Notes under the pieces: generated by a model
Seen by the model: the letters and a program-made list of their open reading frames with translations, nothing else
Told to the model about the DNA's origin: nothing
Database searches by the model: none
NCBI GenBank assembly: GCA_033964015.1
Contig: CM066923.1
Span: 21,687,739 to 21,751,738, forward strand
Source of the DNA: Scolanthus callimorphus
Taxonomy: Eukaryota > Cnidaria > Anthozoa > Actiniaria > Edwardsiidae
DNA: 64,000 nt
Direction of reading: 5' to 3'
In this document: positions 45,121-58,600 of the stretch, one piece after another
Layout: every line of letters begins with the position of its first letter
Numbering within the stretch: position 1 is the first letter of the stretch
Position numbers and translations under genes: made by a program

Positions 45121-48100
45121 TTCTGTACAGTAAATTACTGTGTAACAGGACTCACCCTAGAAGTCCTTTGCCAGACCAAGAGTTTGGAGTCAGACTGATT
45201 GTAAATCTTTTATCCTTTCTTTGGAGGTGGACTTGTAAAGGAATCTGAAGTGAATTTGACAAAAAAGAGGATTGGTCAGCATGTAGAGTGACCACCACTG
45301 AGAGCAAGGGGTAACCTGGGGACGAGACTAAACCAAGCCGTACCAAAGTATTGGTGCTTTTCACTTGTCACGTGACTAAAATTATCTCCCTAAATTTCCA
45401 CCTGAAGACTAAATACGCTGCAGAACCGTGGAGAGAACATAAAAATATGTTTCTTGTGAAAATTTGAAATCGATTAGGTGTTTTCCAGCCTAAATATAAG
45501 CGAATGAACGCACACCATTTTGTACAGTAATTGTATGGAGCCGCCATGTTGGTGCTCATACAGAAGGACACCAACATGGCGGCCAAATTACCAGTTGTCT
45601 TAAAGGCTATTTCTACGGACTCTATCGATATAAATCTTATTGGAATGGTAGGATATCAACAATTATGACATGCTGGCCTGCAAAAATTGTAAGCACTGAA
45701 CAAATTGAGTGAAATACGGCACGATCAAAATAAATGTGACTGGTGTTGCGTGACATAAATCACCTCGGCGATATCTCTGAGACCATTTGTCCATTTTTTT
45801 TAATGAAAGTGTACATTCGTAGAGAGTAAGTTAGCATTTTGATGACGTTACATGAAAATCAAGAATTTCAACTTCATTGGAATGGCACCCACTGCTTTTT
45901 TGACCCTCATCCTTCACCCACTCAATTTGGCATATTTTGCTACACAGGAACACAATCCTCTCCATTTTGCTGGGAGTCTCTCACTTCTATCTCCCACCAA
46001 TTGCCATAATTATTATTTTGTTCTTTCTTGGGATTTTCTCCCTATTTCTCCCTATAGTCTAAGACATCCCTGTGAGTCAGTTGTTGACTCACCATGTGAG
46101 TCAGTTGTTGACTCACCATAAAAATCTGGAAAAATTGTTAAAAAGGCAGAACTCTGATTTTTGTGATGGAAAAACTAGAAGTATGTATTTATGGAAACAA
46201 TACAATTGTAATCTAATAGCATAGATTAAAATATATCTAATTTCCAACATTAAAAAGTCCTACCCAAATTGTAATCTAATAGCATAGATTAAAATATATC
46301 TAATTTCCAACATTAAAACGTCCTACCCAGATCTATCTAGTAGGTTGATTAATGGGAACTCTACATCTGATCATTTGGGGTCATGTCATTAAGGTTGCTT
46401 ACCCCTTTGCTATGCTGAACTACTGATGAAATATTTTGCAGTCCTTGGAAGTTTTGTGCAGTCAAAGACCCAAACTTAACAATTTCATCACTGATTTCTA
46501 ATCCCTGAAAGAGAAACGAATATATATACAACTCAATACATAGGGTATATACCACAATACAAAGGATAATTATAACTGTAACACAATACATAAATTAAAT
46601 ATATATACTGGTACTATACATATGTATACAGTATCTAACATGTTTACCATAACTCTCAGCTATGGTTTAATGCATTTTTCAAAATTCTACAAACTCTCTG
46701 GTCTACAATGTATTTCATCCAAACATCCTGCATGCTTGTGGGTTGAGGGACAAAGTCAAAGCTTGGATAACTGTTTGACCTCCATCCAAAAGATGTTTGA
46801 AGGACACCTCAAAGTCTGATTTGAAGCAGCCAGGAGGCAGTTTAAATAGTTCACAGAATTATGCAGCAATTCAGTAACTGCAGTAATAAAAATTAAAGAT
46901 TTGACAAAATATGACAGCCTAATTTAAACATTTTTATGTTTTTCAACTTACCGCCCGAGCAGCAGGAGAACCAGTAGTTACAGTCTCTACTTTCAAAAAA
47001 GGTAAAAGAACTGGATCTTTATCTAAAAATGATATAGAAATACAGTAAGTTATTGAGCCTGAATTTTCATCCAAGTTTTCACCCTACAATCCAACACTCA
47101 TCTTTTCATCCTACAATCCAACAATATTATTGTGGGAGAAAAAATGACCGCACACCCACTTCCAAAAACATGCCAAGGAATTGCCTGATTCTCAGATGCA
47201 GGTCAAATTCTCTCACTTGTCACCAAACATTATGCATATTATAGAGCTTGTTAAGAAATTGACCAAAAAGCAGAATCCATTCTAAAGATCTTTTGAGAAT
47301 CACATTATTCCTGGGCATGTTTTTGGAAGTTGGCATTCAGTTTTTTTCTCCCAATCGCAGGTGTTGGATTGTAAGGAGGAAAGATGGCTGAAAATTCAGG
47401 CTAGGAAACATTAAGATTGAGCAGGGAGTTGTGGATTGTATAATTCCAGAAGCTCCATACCCCCACCATGGAGAGAATTTGAATTCCATGGGGTTGGGGG
47501 TTCAATTTAATTTCTTATTTCCCATACAATCACTGGATTAATGTCACTTTAAATTCCAGGAGGGGGAGTGTCCTGTCCTGAGGTAGATTCTTTTGTTGGG
47601 TTACATTGTATGGATTATTTTTTTATGGAATTACACTTCAATATTGTGCAGTGTTATTACATGTAGTCTGCAATTGACCATTTTCATGATGTTGTGAGAA
47701 CACCCTTGTTCTGGCAAAGATGGCTTTTGTAATTCGGCAGGTCCAAAATGCAGACCGGAAAATGCAGACTGGAAAATGCAGACCGGAAAATGCGATGAAA
47801 TAAAACTGTTCTGTTGAGTTTTCAGAGAGAAGAGACCTGGTATGCATTTTCCGGTATGCATTTTTCGGTATGCATTTTTCGGTATGCATTTTTTTTTCCT
47901 GTATGTTATTTTTAACTTGAGATTTCCCTCTGTCCTGATGAGCTAAGGTACAAATGAACATTTCAGCATGTGTTCATTCAAGAAAAACTTACCTGAAGTT
48001 TGTGAACTTTGGTTTTGGCTGTTTTCTAGTTTTGATTCTCTCGCCTTTGCATGAACTCTGTGCAGTCCTTCTTCTATTTCTTTCATTTTTGATTTAAGGT

Positions 48101-49254
48101 CATTTCTCAGACCTACAAAAGTGTACAACATAGTTTACTCTTTTGGAAACAGTTACTTTCAAGATTTATAATATTGATCTACTTTTGATATTAAAGTTAT
48201 AGAAAATCAGGGATGTCAACTCTCACCGTTTGGCTGGGAGTCTCAAGATTTTTACCTTCATCTTCCAGGAAAAAATTAAGACGGCTGTCAAACATTAATT
48301 TACTGTATATAACCCGGGAATTTCAGGAAATTGTGCCATTTGAAGGTGGTCTCCAGATTTTTGATGGCCTTGGTTGACGTCCCTGGGATGCTGGGAAATG
48401 ATGTGTACTAAAAGTTGCAATTTTTAGTACAAATCAATTCCTATAGAAGAGTGTAGATAGAAGATAAAAGAATGTAAATTTTGTGACCATGTTGTGGAGA
48501 ATCTGTGAAAATCTGCAAAAACATGCCCTGTTCCAGAAAAAGTGGTGAATTTAGGTACACTGTTCTAGACCCAAAGGGCTTAAAACACTCTGTAATATAA
48601 TGCGGCACATACTCGTAAAGTAAATATAACAGAGTGCCCACACTCTCCCAGGAGCCAGTGCCAATTTGTTCATTTGCAATACAGAGATAAAAGAAAACAA
48701 AGACATTTGATGCCTTGCTTAATATATAGAACATGTATGACTGGAGAAAGATAGCCTGCATACCAAGTCCAAAGGGAAAGGGGAGAAAGGGGGCGAGCGT
48801 GCGAGAAAGGGGGATGCAGACTAGGGTAAATATGTCACTGGATTCTTCATTTCGGCCACTATTTCATTTGTGTATGGTGAGTCAGCAATTTCCGATGGCA
48901 GCAGATATTTTGCTAGTTTTGCTAAATGTAAACCCAGCAAATGTACCAACGACAATTTCTTCCTTGTATATTATTCAAACTTACATATAATCCTGTTCCT
49001 TGCAGTTCTGACGGTGTAGATGTCGATATCATTACGCGGGTACCCTTCAGCGTCAACCAAATTTTCGTCCATTCCAACATTCTTTTGCTGAGGAAGAGAA
49101 CAACTTCAGTACTTTTTCGAAGAAAATTGTAAAAAAAGCTAAAAGACAACTAACTTACTGATGCTAAAACGTCTTGAAAGTCTTTAATTTCCTTTTCGAT
49201 TGCGTCTTTTTCAGCAATTAGCTGCTTGACACTTTTTATCTCATCGTCCGCCAT
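44408..49254 (-). CDS. PSMD9: 26S proteasome assembly chaperone PSMD9 (p27/Nas2), complete
   Basis: Seven exons on the minus strand: 49159-49254, 48985-49087, 47993-48112, 46952-47022, 46403-46504, 45156-45244 and 44408-44432. All have GT-AG borders and matching phases, giving 606 nt and 201 residues (human about 223). The family chaperones assembly of the proteasome base by binding Rpt5. Residues 1-90 are helical, and the family signature [20 protein letters not shown] is followed by YTVRTAR. A PDZ domain follows, about residues 107-193, with [30 protein letters not shown] and WSGKGLLG. The protein ends CHVVPIK, like the vertebrate CNIIPL tail. The ATG sits in AAAATGG. No frame breaks. It is divergent from IFT57; its introns carry small hairpins and tandem repeats. 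Confidence 0.96.
44510..44637. mobile_element. Small inverted-repeat element in PSMD9 intron
   Basis: The ends ctccggtgtaataacc and ggttattacaccggag are perfectly inverted, 16 bp each. It lies between PSMD9 exons 6 and 7. Confidence 0.7.
45540..45583. repeat. Hairpin in PSMD9 intron
   Basis: The 15-bp arms gccgccatgttggtg / caccaacatggcggc surround a 14-base loop. Confidence 0.85.
46069..46120. repeat. Two copies of a 26-bp palindromic unit with TGAGTCA
   Basis: gtgagtcagttgttgactca is present twice in tandem. Each copy carries an AP-1-like TGAGTCA in both orientations. It lies in a PSMD9 intron. Confidence 0.8.
46204..46329. repeat. Tandem duplication of a 64-bp unit
   Basis: Two nearly identical copies containing ctaatagcatagattaaaat and cattaaaa, ending tcctaccca. 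It is in a PSMD9 intron. Confidence 0.85.
47748..47890. repeat. Mirrored short tandem arrays
   Basis: About three copies of ggaaaatgcagacc on one side and four of tatgcatttttcgg on the other, in opposite orientation around an 85-base centre. It is in a PSMD9 intron. Confidence 0.7.
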
Positions 49255-49672
49255 TTTGGATTCTAGAAGCCCTGATCGCGGGCTCACATTACACAGGAAT
49301 CCCACTGATAATTCGACATCAGCTTCCAAGTATCTTTTTTTTATAAAAGCTCAATTATTGTTTAAGAAGGAAACAAAATATTGCAGGTGATTTCCAAGAT
49401 TACTGCTGTCTAATTCGTTCTTATTTTTTCCTGCTTTTGCTTTTTCTGCAGAAAATCATCACTTTTTGCTCACTTTTGAACAGCTGCATTTGGTTTGCCT
49501 GTGGTCCCGCTTCAAAGCGAGGCAAATACCCTCGAAACGAAAAAACATGGCAACTGAAAAGCACAAGAAGAGGAAGTAAGACGTCTTTTTATCATAAATG
49601 CAGTCAAAATTATCCATAAATAGACGTCATAAAGCAGTACATATCAAAGAAAGATTGTAAAACAAGCGAATT
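49255..49672. promoter_or_regulatory. Shared intergenic region of PSMD9 and IFT57 (putative bidirectional promoter)
   Basis: The 418 bases between the two divergent start codons must hold both 5' UTRs and core promoters. No TATA box is obvious at either side. An RFX/X-box half-site, ATGGCAAC, lies at 49547-49554, about 120 bases before the IFT57 ATG. Its partner half-site is poor, so RFX control is only a suggestion. Confidence 0.6.
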
Positions 49673-52600
49673 ATGGAGGGAGAAGGACGTAGAGGCGGTG
49701 ATACGTCGGCCGAAGGCGCAGGTTTTGGTTATATGTCAACTGTTGGTATCATGGAAGACTTACTGGAGAAGCTCAAATTGTTAGATTACGACTCTGATTT
49801 CTGTAAAGCTCTTGGTTTCAGGCCTTTAACTAGGTAAGTGTACCATCAACGGTTTCATAAATTACTGTTTTCTATGTCAAATAGCAAGAAGCCGTTAAAA
49901 AGTGTGCCTGAATTCGCCATACAGTGTACCCACAATAAACAGTTTTAGTTGTCAAGGAGGGATTTTGCACTTATTTCCCGCGGATGGATCTCGGGGATTG
50001 ATCCCTGGAGCACCAGAGGGTATTTTTCTGCTTGAAATGAGTCTGCTAAAGCTCCAAATAGACATAGAGTACATACCAACCCCATGTGTCAAACAGATGG
50101 AAGATAATGGATCAAGCTCCAAATCCAAGAAAAATGTGCAATAAAACATTCAGTTAAGAAGTGTTTGGTCTGGACAAAAATGTTAGCATCAATGAATGCA
50201 CACAGACTTACAAATGTTGCAGCACTATCCACATTCCAAAAATAAAATGGCTTTGAGGTTGTGATCAAATATATATATTTTTTAAATGTTCACATTTCTG
50301 CGCTTTGGAATTAGGCACCAACAGCCACTACTGGAAGGAACCATGTGAAATTCATGTGAAATGTGTGTGAAATGGCCATGTGAAAATAAACCATATTTCA
50401 CATGGTATTTCACATGTTAACCATGTGAAATGATGGTGTGAAATGGATGTGAACTGGGCTGATCCTTTTCACATCATAAAAACATGTGAAATTCATGTGA
50501 AATTTCTGGGGCTAGATAGACTGGGTATATGTGAAATTGGTGTGAAATTGTTTGAAAGGATGTGAAATTCAGAGTTTGATCCAGACCTGCAGCAGCAGGC
50601 TGGAACACTAGAACATCATTCTAGTTCTGTTTAATCATAAAAATTATTTAATAACAGTTCCACAGTCTAATGTTAAAAAGCATAGGATAGGAGAACAATA
50701 AAAGCATCACACTGTAGAAGTTGAGAAAATTATAAGTATGTGAAATATTTTTCCATGTGAAAAAAACAAATTACACTACAACGATTTTGCCACTTCTGGA
50801 AATTATACTTGTTTCCTATATAAAACCACTGGTAAAGGCATAGTGTCCATCATGATATGATGATAATTTCTTTAGAGTTTTACATAACATAATAGGTATG
50901 CACCGGAAACGTGTGATCATGTCAATTTCTCAGTTTGGAGCTGTGTGAAAAGTGTCAAAATTTATAAACACGCTTTACAAACTGATTCAGAAATTCATAC
51001 AATCATGCAGAGTAGGAGATATTAATCAGTTATGGCTCACATTCGTAAGGGCAATTGTTCAACACAATTATTCAGAGGTGAGAGACAACATTTTATGAAA
51101 AGACCTAATGCCGACATCGCCGGATTGGCGAGTTCAAAATAAAACCTAACGTAGCGCGTTTCTGCATCAACATATTCTCATTCCGATAAACCAGAACAAA
51201 AAGCTAAGTTTCTAGTTTAACAATGCAATGAATATTTAGAATCACCGGTAACTTATTTGCACAAAGGGCACTTCAAAGTGTAAGTTATAAACAAAGGTTA
51301 AATTAACGTTCGATTCACATTATTAAGCTAGCCGCGGCCGCCGGCGCGTGGCTCGTGCGAGTACGAAAGGACCGCGATCGATGCACTTTAAATGAATACA
51401 AATGAGGTGAAATAAACTGCTTCAGTTTTCAACGAACTGACTTCTTCAAGTTAATAGCTTCTTATTTTATAAGTACTCTTTGTATTTATATACACGGCCG
51501 AAGTATAATAAGCGCTGAAGTGATAAGATTGCATCACGAACTCTGTGGACTCACCTTCCTCCGGAAGCATTGCCTCAGCTTTTCTTTGGTAGTACAATCA
51601 GAAAAACACAAGACGAAATCGCGTATCTAGACGATGATCAACTTTGTGTGTCAGGGAATGAAGTTTGCCAGAAACAGTACTGCCATTTTGAGAAACTTCG
51701 ATGATGCTGTGTGTAGGATGTTCGTTATTGAAATACGATCCTAAAATGAATTCGGCGGCCTTTTATACTAGCCAATTAGATGCGAGATTGACCGGCCCAG
51801 GTCCCGCTCGGACATTTCACTCAATCGAAAATAGTCAGCACACAATATTCTATTTTTGAAATAGCACAAAAAAAAAAAGATTTAGCCTTTCTGTGATTTA
51901 TCATTTCTGTGATTTATCATGGAGTTATTATGCACATAATAACTCCATGGATTTATATAATACTTTTTCTTTACACTCATGCAAAGTCCCTTAGTTTTTC
52001 TTAGCTATTGTAGCTAAACACATTCAACAAAGTTTTCATCATACAATGTATTTAGGATCAAGGTAATTGAAATTTAGCCAAAAAAATGTTTTTTTTGAGG
52101 AATAATTTGAGAAGCGGTGAATGTTCAAGTTTTGTTCTTTTTTCTAGAAAAAAATTCACAGTAATTTCACACGATGATTATCATTTCACATTAATTTCAC
52201 AGCATGTGAAATAAGACTTCTCTTAAGAAAAATCTTTCACATGCATTTCACATGATTCACCATTTCACATCATCAGTTTCACATGCTTGATTTCACATGT
52301 TTTGTGTTTCACAGTAAGTTCACATCATTTTTCACAGGTTCCTTCCAGTAGTGAGCATGCACATAGCCGGGAGACAAGGTCCTAATGCACTAGTCATTTG
52401 TTTCCACCAACATTTGTTTCCCCTGCGACATAGCGGGGAAATTTACAACAGATGGTAACAAATTTTAATTAATTTCACCACCTACCAGGGGAGTTTCCTC
52501 ACCAAATTTCCTGCACCCCAGTGACTAGCCTAGAAATAACTCAAAAGCTAATCAAGCTAGGCAGCAGCAAGACAAAGCTCTTATATTTCCCCCACTATTG

Positions 52601-55600
52601 CCAGCAAAATCCCTGTTTGTTGCAGGGGTGGGAGGTGGGGGGGTGGCTCGGGGGGGGGGGGGGGGATGGGGGGGGGGGGGGTCAGTCGAAACAACTAACT
52701 AGTGCATAACAACTAACTAGTGCATAGGTAAAGTAAATGCAGGAGAGTTGGCATCTGCTCTATTGTGATTCAAATTGAAATTCTATCCTGCACAGAATCT
52801 AGTCTATGGTTGACCAACCATTAAGCCTTGGCCAAAGGAATTGCAAAGCTCACGCAAGTTGTGATTTGCACTGACTTGCGTTGAGTTGGCCAAACAGGAT
52901 GCAAGTTTTGGTGCAAGTTGAGTGTTTTGGTGCTAATGCACATGCTAATGACAACAATGATCACAACCAGCTGGCACATTCACTTAGAATGGATCCTCCC
53001 TCATTGTATCCAAGCAGACTGCTTTGTATGAGCTAGGATGCCATTATAGTGCTTGCTGTTAGTTCATAAATATACAAGTATTATCATTTTGTACCGGTAC
53101 ATTTATATTTTTTCAGACACTACTTTGCACTTGCAACAAATCCAGGAGAACAGTTTTTTACCTTCACTTCATTAGCAGCTTGGCTGTTAAACCAGTGTGG
53201 GAAAAGCTTTGAGCAACCCCAAGAGGTATACTGACCATCTTTGAAATGCATTTAATTAAAGTCTTACTATTATTCCTACAAGCTAGTTACCTTGTACCGT
53301 ACCTTGGGCAGGTCTTCATTTGCGAAGCGAATCTGTGTGCTCACGATCCTCTTGCATCACAATGGACTGTAGGAGACGGCGACAACCAGCACGATCGCTA
53401 GCAACTCTTGCTCCGTCAACTAGACCGCAACCTTCTCCAAGTAGATGTTGTAAATCATCACAAAACAGCCTATGCAAACTTTGTCTTGGATGACCGACAG
53501 ACCTACACCCGTTCGCATAGTAATGACGAGCTAGTTGTTGTGAGACTATTGGAAATAAGAACTAACAAAGACCACCAGGGACATGGTCACTATTCAGCAC
53601 CTCCACTGGATTGCCCACCTGTGCAGAGGTCAAAACATGAGATTCACGCAAAAGATACTGTTTGCCCTTTCCTCAAGAAAGTATTATAGAGACCTGTGGC
53701 TAAGTTTGCAAACTTGTTGAGGGTAACTGTGGACCAGGCAAAGAGAGCTACGCAGTCCAAAGGACAGTTCAGTAGGATACTGGCCTGCCTCCAGGGTGAC
53801 TAGGGTCACATAAGGAGAAATGTACTGTACTGTACTGTAACAATTAGATCTCAAAGCAGAATGGGCTATTCTTCAATTTACCATGAGGCAATAGGCCAAA
53901 TAATCTATTAGAAAATTATGGCCCAAGATTATTCCATACCCCACCATAGGGGGAATTTAACAGAGGTTGTACAGTATTGAACATCTCTAAAAATTTGGTT
54001 TAGTCAAAAAGTAAGAAGATTGTCTTTTCTGTTTCAGTATGATGATCCAAATGCAACAATCTCAAACATTCTTGATGAGCTTAAAAAGTTGGTAAGTGTA
54101 TCATAAATACCGTGGGTATGACATTTTAGATCATTGCAAACAAGTCAAGAAACAAAATTCTAAAGCAAAGGTGTCAGCTTATTTGAAAAGTACGCACAGT
54201 GTACTTTTGTATGACCATTCTATACAGTATGACCATTCTATACTCCAACGTGGACTTCAATGGGCAGTAGCATTTAAAACTCACACCCCCCTGTTGAGGG
54301 TGGGTGGTCAAACTGGAGCTTGGAATTCCAGGGTGGACACCCTTAAAATACAAAATTCCAGAGTGAGAAAGCACAAAATACAGGATAGTTATGGAAAAAA
54401 CTTACTGGAGGTTTCGGCTAGGTGGCCCAGTGTGTTTGTGCATGGAACACTGTGTGTATGGTCCTGAGTTTGAATCCCAGATCGACCAACCATATCGACT
54501 TTTCTCTGTTCAGAGTACTCCCTCTGGGCAATCATGTAACATACATTCCATTGTTCTAGGGTGTTCCTACTGATTTTCCTCCAGCAAAACTTAAAACAGG
54601 ATCAGGAGAGCAGGTAAGCTCAGTATTACGTTTTATGCAAAATGGTCCTTTCTGTTATAGTATGTTTGTTTATTTTAATTTCCATTAAAGATCTGTTACT
54701 GCATTGACAAGCTGGCTGATGAAGCACTAAAGAGCAAAATGTTTGGATGGAAAAGGTAAAGTAAGTTCTTAACATTTTTGTATAATAGATTCAAGCCATT
54801 TATTATTTATGACATGCCCAGGGGATTTTATCACCTGTCATAAAAGTACTCTCTCTTTTTAACAATGTTTTAAAAATGTGCCTTATGTTTTTGCCACTGT
54901 TTTAGAGCCATAAAAGACACCTATCTCCCTTAAATCGTATTGCAGATCAAGATGACCCCTAAATGAGACCAACACCCATGATTTTAATCCCTAAAATATA
55001 TGACGACCATCCCCCCTCAAGGGCATAGCTAGGGGGTCCTGGGGTGCCTGTGATCCCCCTTTTTAGAAGAACAATACAGTAAACATTTAAGAAAAAAATC
55101 GGAAAGCTTGAAAAGGGCCCCCTGGTGATGACCATCAGAAATCCCAAAGAAGACCCCTAAAAAAAGCAGCTTATCCAAGAAAATGTGTGCTGATTAGTCT
55201 AGTCGCCAGAGGGGGTTCACGTGCACCCCCCGGAACATTTATGGGACATATATTTTTAGAACCCTTAGGGTGTCTAGAATCTGGTTTGATTGAGGTGTCC
55301 CCAACCCGAAAAAGTGCCCCATGCCCACTTTTTGGGCCGGTTTTAATTATATTCTTTTTTTCTTAAATGAGATTCAATGAACCATTTTTATAGATTGTAG
55401 CACTGTACAAAAAAGCTCTTTAGATTCTACAACACTATACTTTTACGATCTTATACTCTGATCGCATGTAGACTAGTTAAATTGCTGTCTCAGCCTTTTC
55501 CCGTCACATACGCATATCGTTTTGGTATTTCCTAATAGAAATACAAAGGCTGACAGAGTCTTAGAAAATATCTATCAGTAAGGAACATAACATGTATAAA

Positions 55601-58600
55601 ACGGGCATGTAAATTGTACATATGTGTTCAGTCTATTAATGACACTATAATAGCATAAGTGGTAAGACTGGAATGCTTTTCTGAACAGTGCTCATTAAAT
55701 AACAAAAGAATTTAATTAAAAACACAAATCGGCCCAAAAAGTGGCCGTGGGACACTTTTTGTGCCGTGGGACATCTAAAACCATTTTTTTGATATCCTAA
55801 GGGTTCCAAAAAAGTATGTCTCGTTACTAGTTCCGGGGGGTGCACGTGAACCCCCTCTGACGACTAGACTAGATTTGGCTAAAAAGAAGAAAACATTGTC
55901 TCGCGAGTTGCAGAGACATGTCACACCCAGCAATTTTGTTCAAAATGTTGCGAAAATAGAAATCAAATCTCTACTTTTTCTGCATGTTGCATTACCGCAG
56001 TATGTCAGACATGCAATGTTACATACATACATGTTCACTGCAATTCGCAACACAACACAACAATTTAAAATTGCCTTGTGTGACATGGCCTTTACTGTAT
56101 CATTCAAATAGAGGGAGATTTTTGGGGTTCAATGCTTCCAGCCAGAGCCATTCCTTCCTTTCGATTCTACCATTTCTCTATAATTTGTAGACCTGTTCAT
56201 CCTGAGGAAGACTTTGAGGAAGAAACAATGGAAGACGATGAAGCAGAGGTGACCATGAACAAAGTTGAAGAAGAACTGGAGGTACTGATTTTCGGAATTT
56301 CTCTTAAAACTGGTTTTCATATGTTGGGAACCGTTGGAATGATCAGGCGTCTGTGGTTTCCAGACAATCACTGTCAATTCCAGCCATGTGAAAACACATA
56401 AATTGGGAATAGTTGGCGACATTGGAGATTGACTGGGATGTGATCGAGAAAATAGAAACCAGATCTCTGACGTCGCTGATTGTCCTTGTTTTCATACATG
56501 TATGTCCAGAACTGACTGGGATGGTCAGGAAACATGCCATCGCCTATCATCCCTGACAGTCCTGACATGTGGAAATAATGCATTTCATCTCATGCTTTAT
56601 AAAGTTGCCAGATTCAACTGTCAGTCAATTTCAAAATGGGATTTGGAAATCACAGTTCATACATGGTTCCTGGAAAAAGATTTTAAACAGTAAACAAAAC
56701 AGATTGTATGAGGAAAGGTCATTGCCATCAGAGTGGTTCCTGTCAGTGGCACAAAAAAGAAATTGGCATGCTTTGACAGTTTTAACTGCATTCAAGGGGT
56801 ATGGATCCCATTTTACAGGAACTAAAAAAAAATCAGTGCAAAATAGATATTGGGTTTTTCATTTCAGGAATGAAGAACAATAGAAAGTGGTGAAACTAAT
56901 AAAATAAGTGGCACATCATGCTTCACCAGGGCTTTGAAATTATGTTTCATGGAACAATTAAAATGATCAAATCTTGTTTCTTGGCATAAACCTTTGACAC
57001 CCTGAAAATTGGTGTAAAAGGATTTCATTTTTTTTCTCCAATACTTGAACTTAATTTTCAGGCAGATGATGATGACGAGGAGCAGATAGAGGATGAAAGT
57101 TATATGGACTTGACAAGGCTGAAAGAACAGAATAATTTCAGGGTGAGCAAGAATTAGAGGGAGACATTTTTGGTCAGATGTGTAACAAATTTATGTCCTC
57201 TGATTTTAGCCATGGTATGTCTCCTTCATATACTACAGAGTGACGTTATAAAGTGCTCAAAATTCACGAGGCGTAGTTGAGTGTGCACGCAGTACATTTT
57301 GACCACTTTATTACTTCATTCCGTGGCATATAAGAGGACATACGACGAAAAATCAGAGGACATTTCTTTTATACCACAACAAAAAGGTAAAAACAAAAAC
57401 AGCCAAACAGTGTTTTCATTTTCTTAGCGTGCGCGCTGATGATGGCGCATACCGTGGCATACAGTAAAAACCTGCGTTAAGAACATGGATAATTCTAGCC
57501 TAACAGATCCTTAAAATCCAGGTTCTTACATGCGGGTTTTTACTGTATAATTTGATGTACCATGGCTGAGAGCCAATCAGAGAAACACGCGCATTGTGAT
57601 GTCCATTTATACAGCTGTTGTACTGATAGCCGGCTCAGTTCTGGAAATTGCATCTGTGTGAGTTGCTTTTGCAACTCAATCGAAACTCAAATGTCCTCAT
57701 TTGCGACTATAACTTTTAGTTACTTTGTCACCTGCAGTCTGTAAGATGCAGCTAAAAAGTGAACAGTAGCAGTTCAGGCAACATACTATGCTCTTCAGTT
57801 GAGCGTGATGGCTGAAGTTTTGCAATAAAGTTTTGGTTGTCAAAACGAAAAGTTTGGGTGTCAAAACAAAAAGTTTGGGTGTCAAAACGAAAAGTTTTGG
57901 TGTCAAAACGAAAAGTTTGGGTGTCAAAATGTTTCATGGGACAAATTCAAGTTATCCAATAGCAACTATGTAAGTGCGCGAAGGCTACCTCGTACCCAGG
58001 CGCGTTCTAGTGATTTTCGAGGCAAGAGCGACTGGGAGCGAGCTAGCGCGAAAGGCATCATGGGAAGGGCGAAGAAAATAACTTTCTTTCTCTGGTTTGA
58101 GCCTTCCCATGATGCATTGCATAATCGAACCGTTCCCAAGATGCATTGCGCGCTCGCTACTAGAACACTCGCAAGAGGTTTTTCTCTCTGTTTCTACCAA
58201 ATAGAGACGCCTAGGGACGAGGCAGGCGCGAAGGTACTAATTTTTTTCCAAATTAGTCATCATATCCAGCAGAGTCTTTATTTACCTACTTGCGATTAGT
58301 TGCTATTGGATAACAGGAGCAGATTTCCCATACATTTACTGTATTTCATGAAGGATATTTGCAAATTTCCGTCCCATGTTTTCACTATATAGCCCCCTTC
58401 CTGAAATTCCTGCCTCCGCCCCTTGATAACCTGACATTGCTCTGGGAAACGTTAAAGTTTGACACTAAAACTTCATCACTAAACATCAGCAACTGAGGAG
58501 CGTAGTACGGTACAAGTCCTGAAAAAAGAGTTGAAAATGAAATATCTTCTTTACTTTTTTAGGATTCATCCGATGTATCTAAGCCTGAGTCTGTAATGGA

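Noticed and set aside
53408..53689. 94-codon frame in IFT57 intron 2
   Set aside because: No splice sites or recognised family; kept only as an unidentified stretch.
57697..57927. Minus-strand frame with repeated TPKLFVL
   Set aside because: Translation of a 21-bp tandem repeat in an intron.
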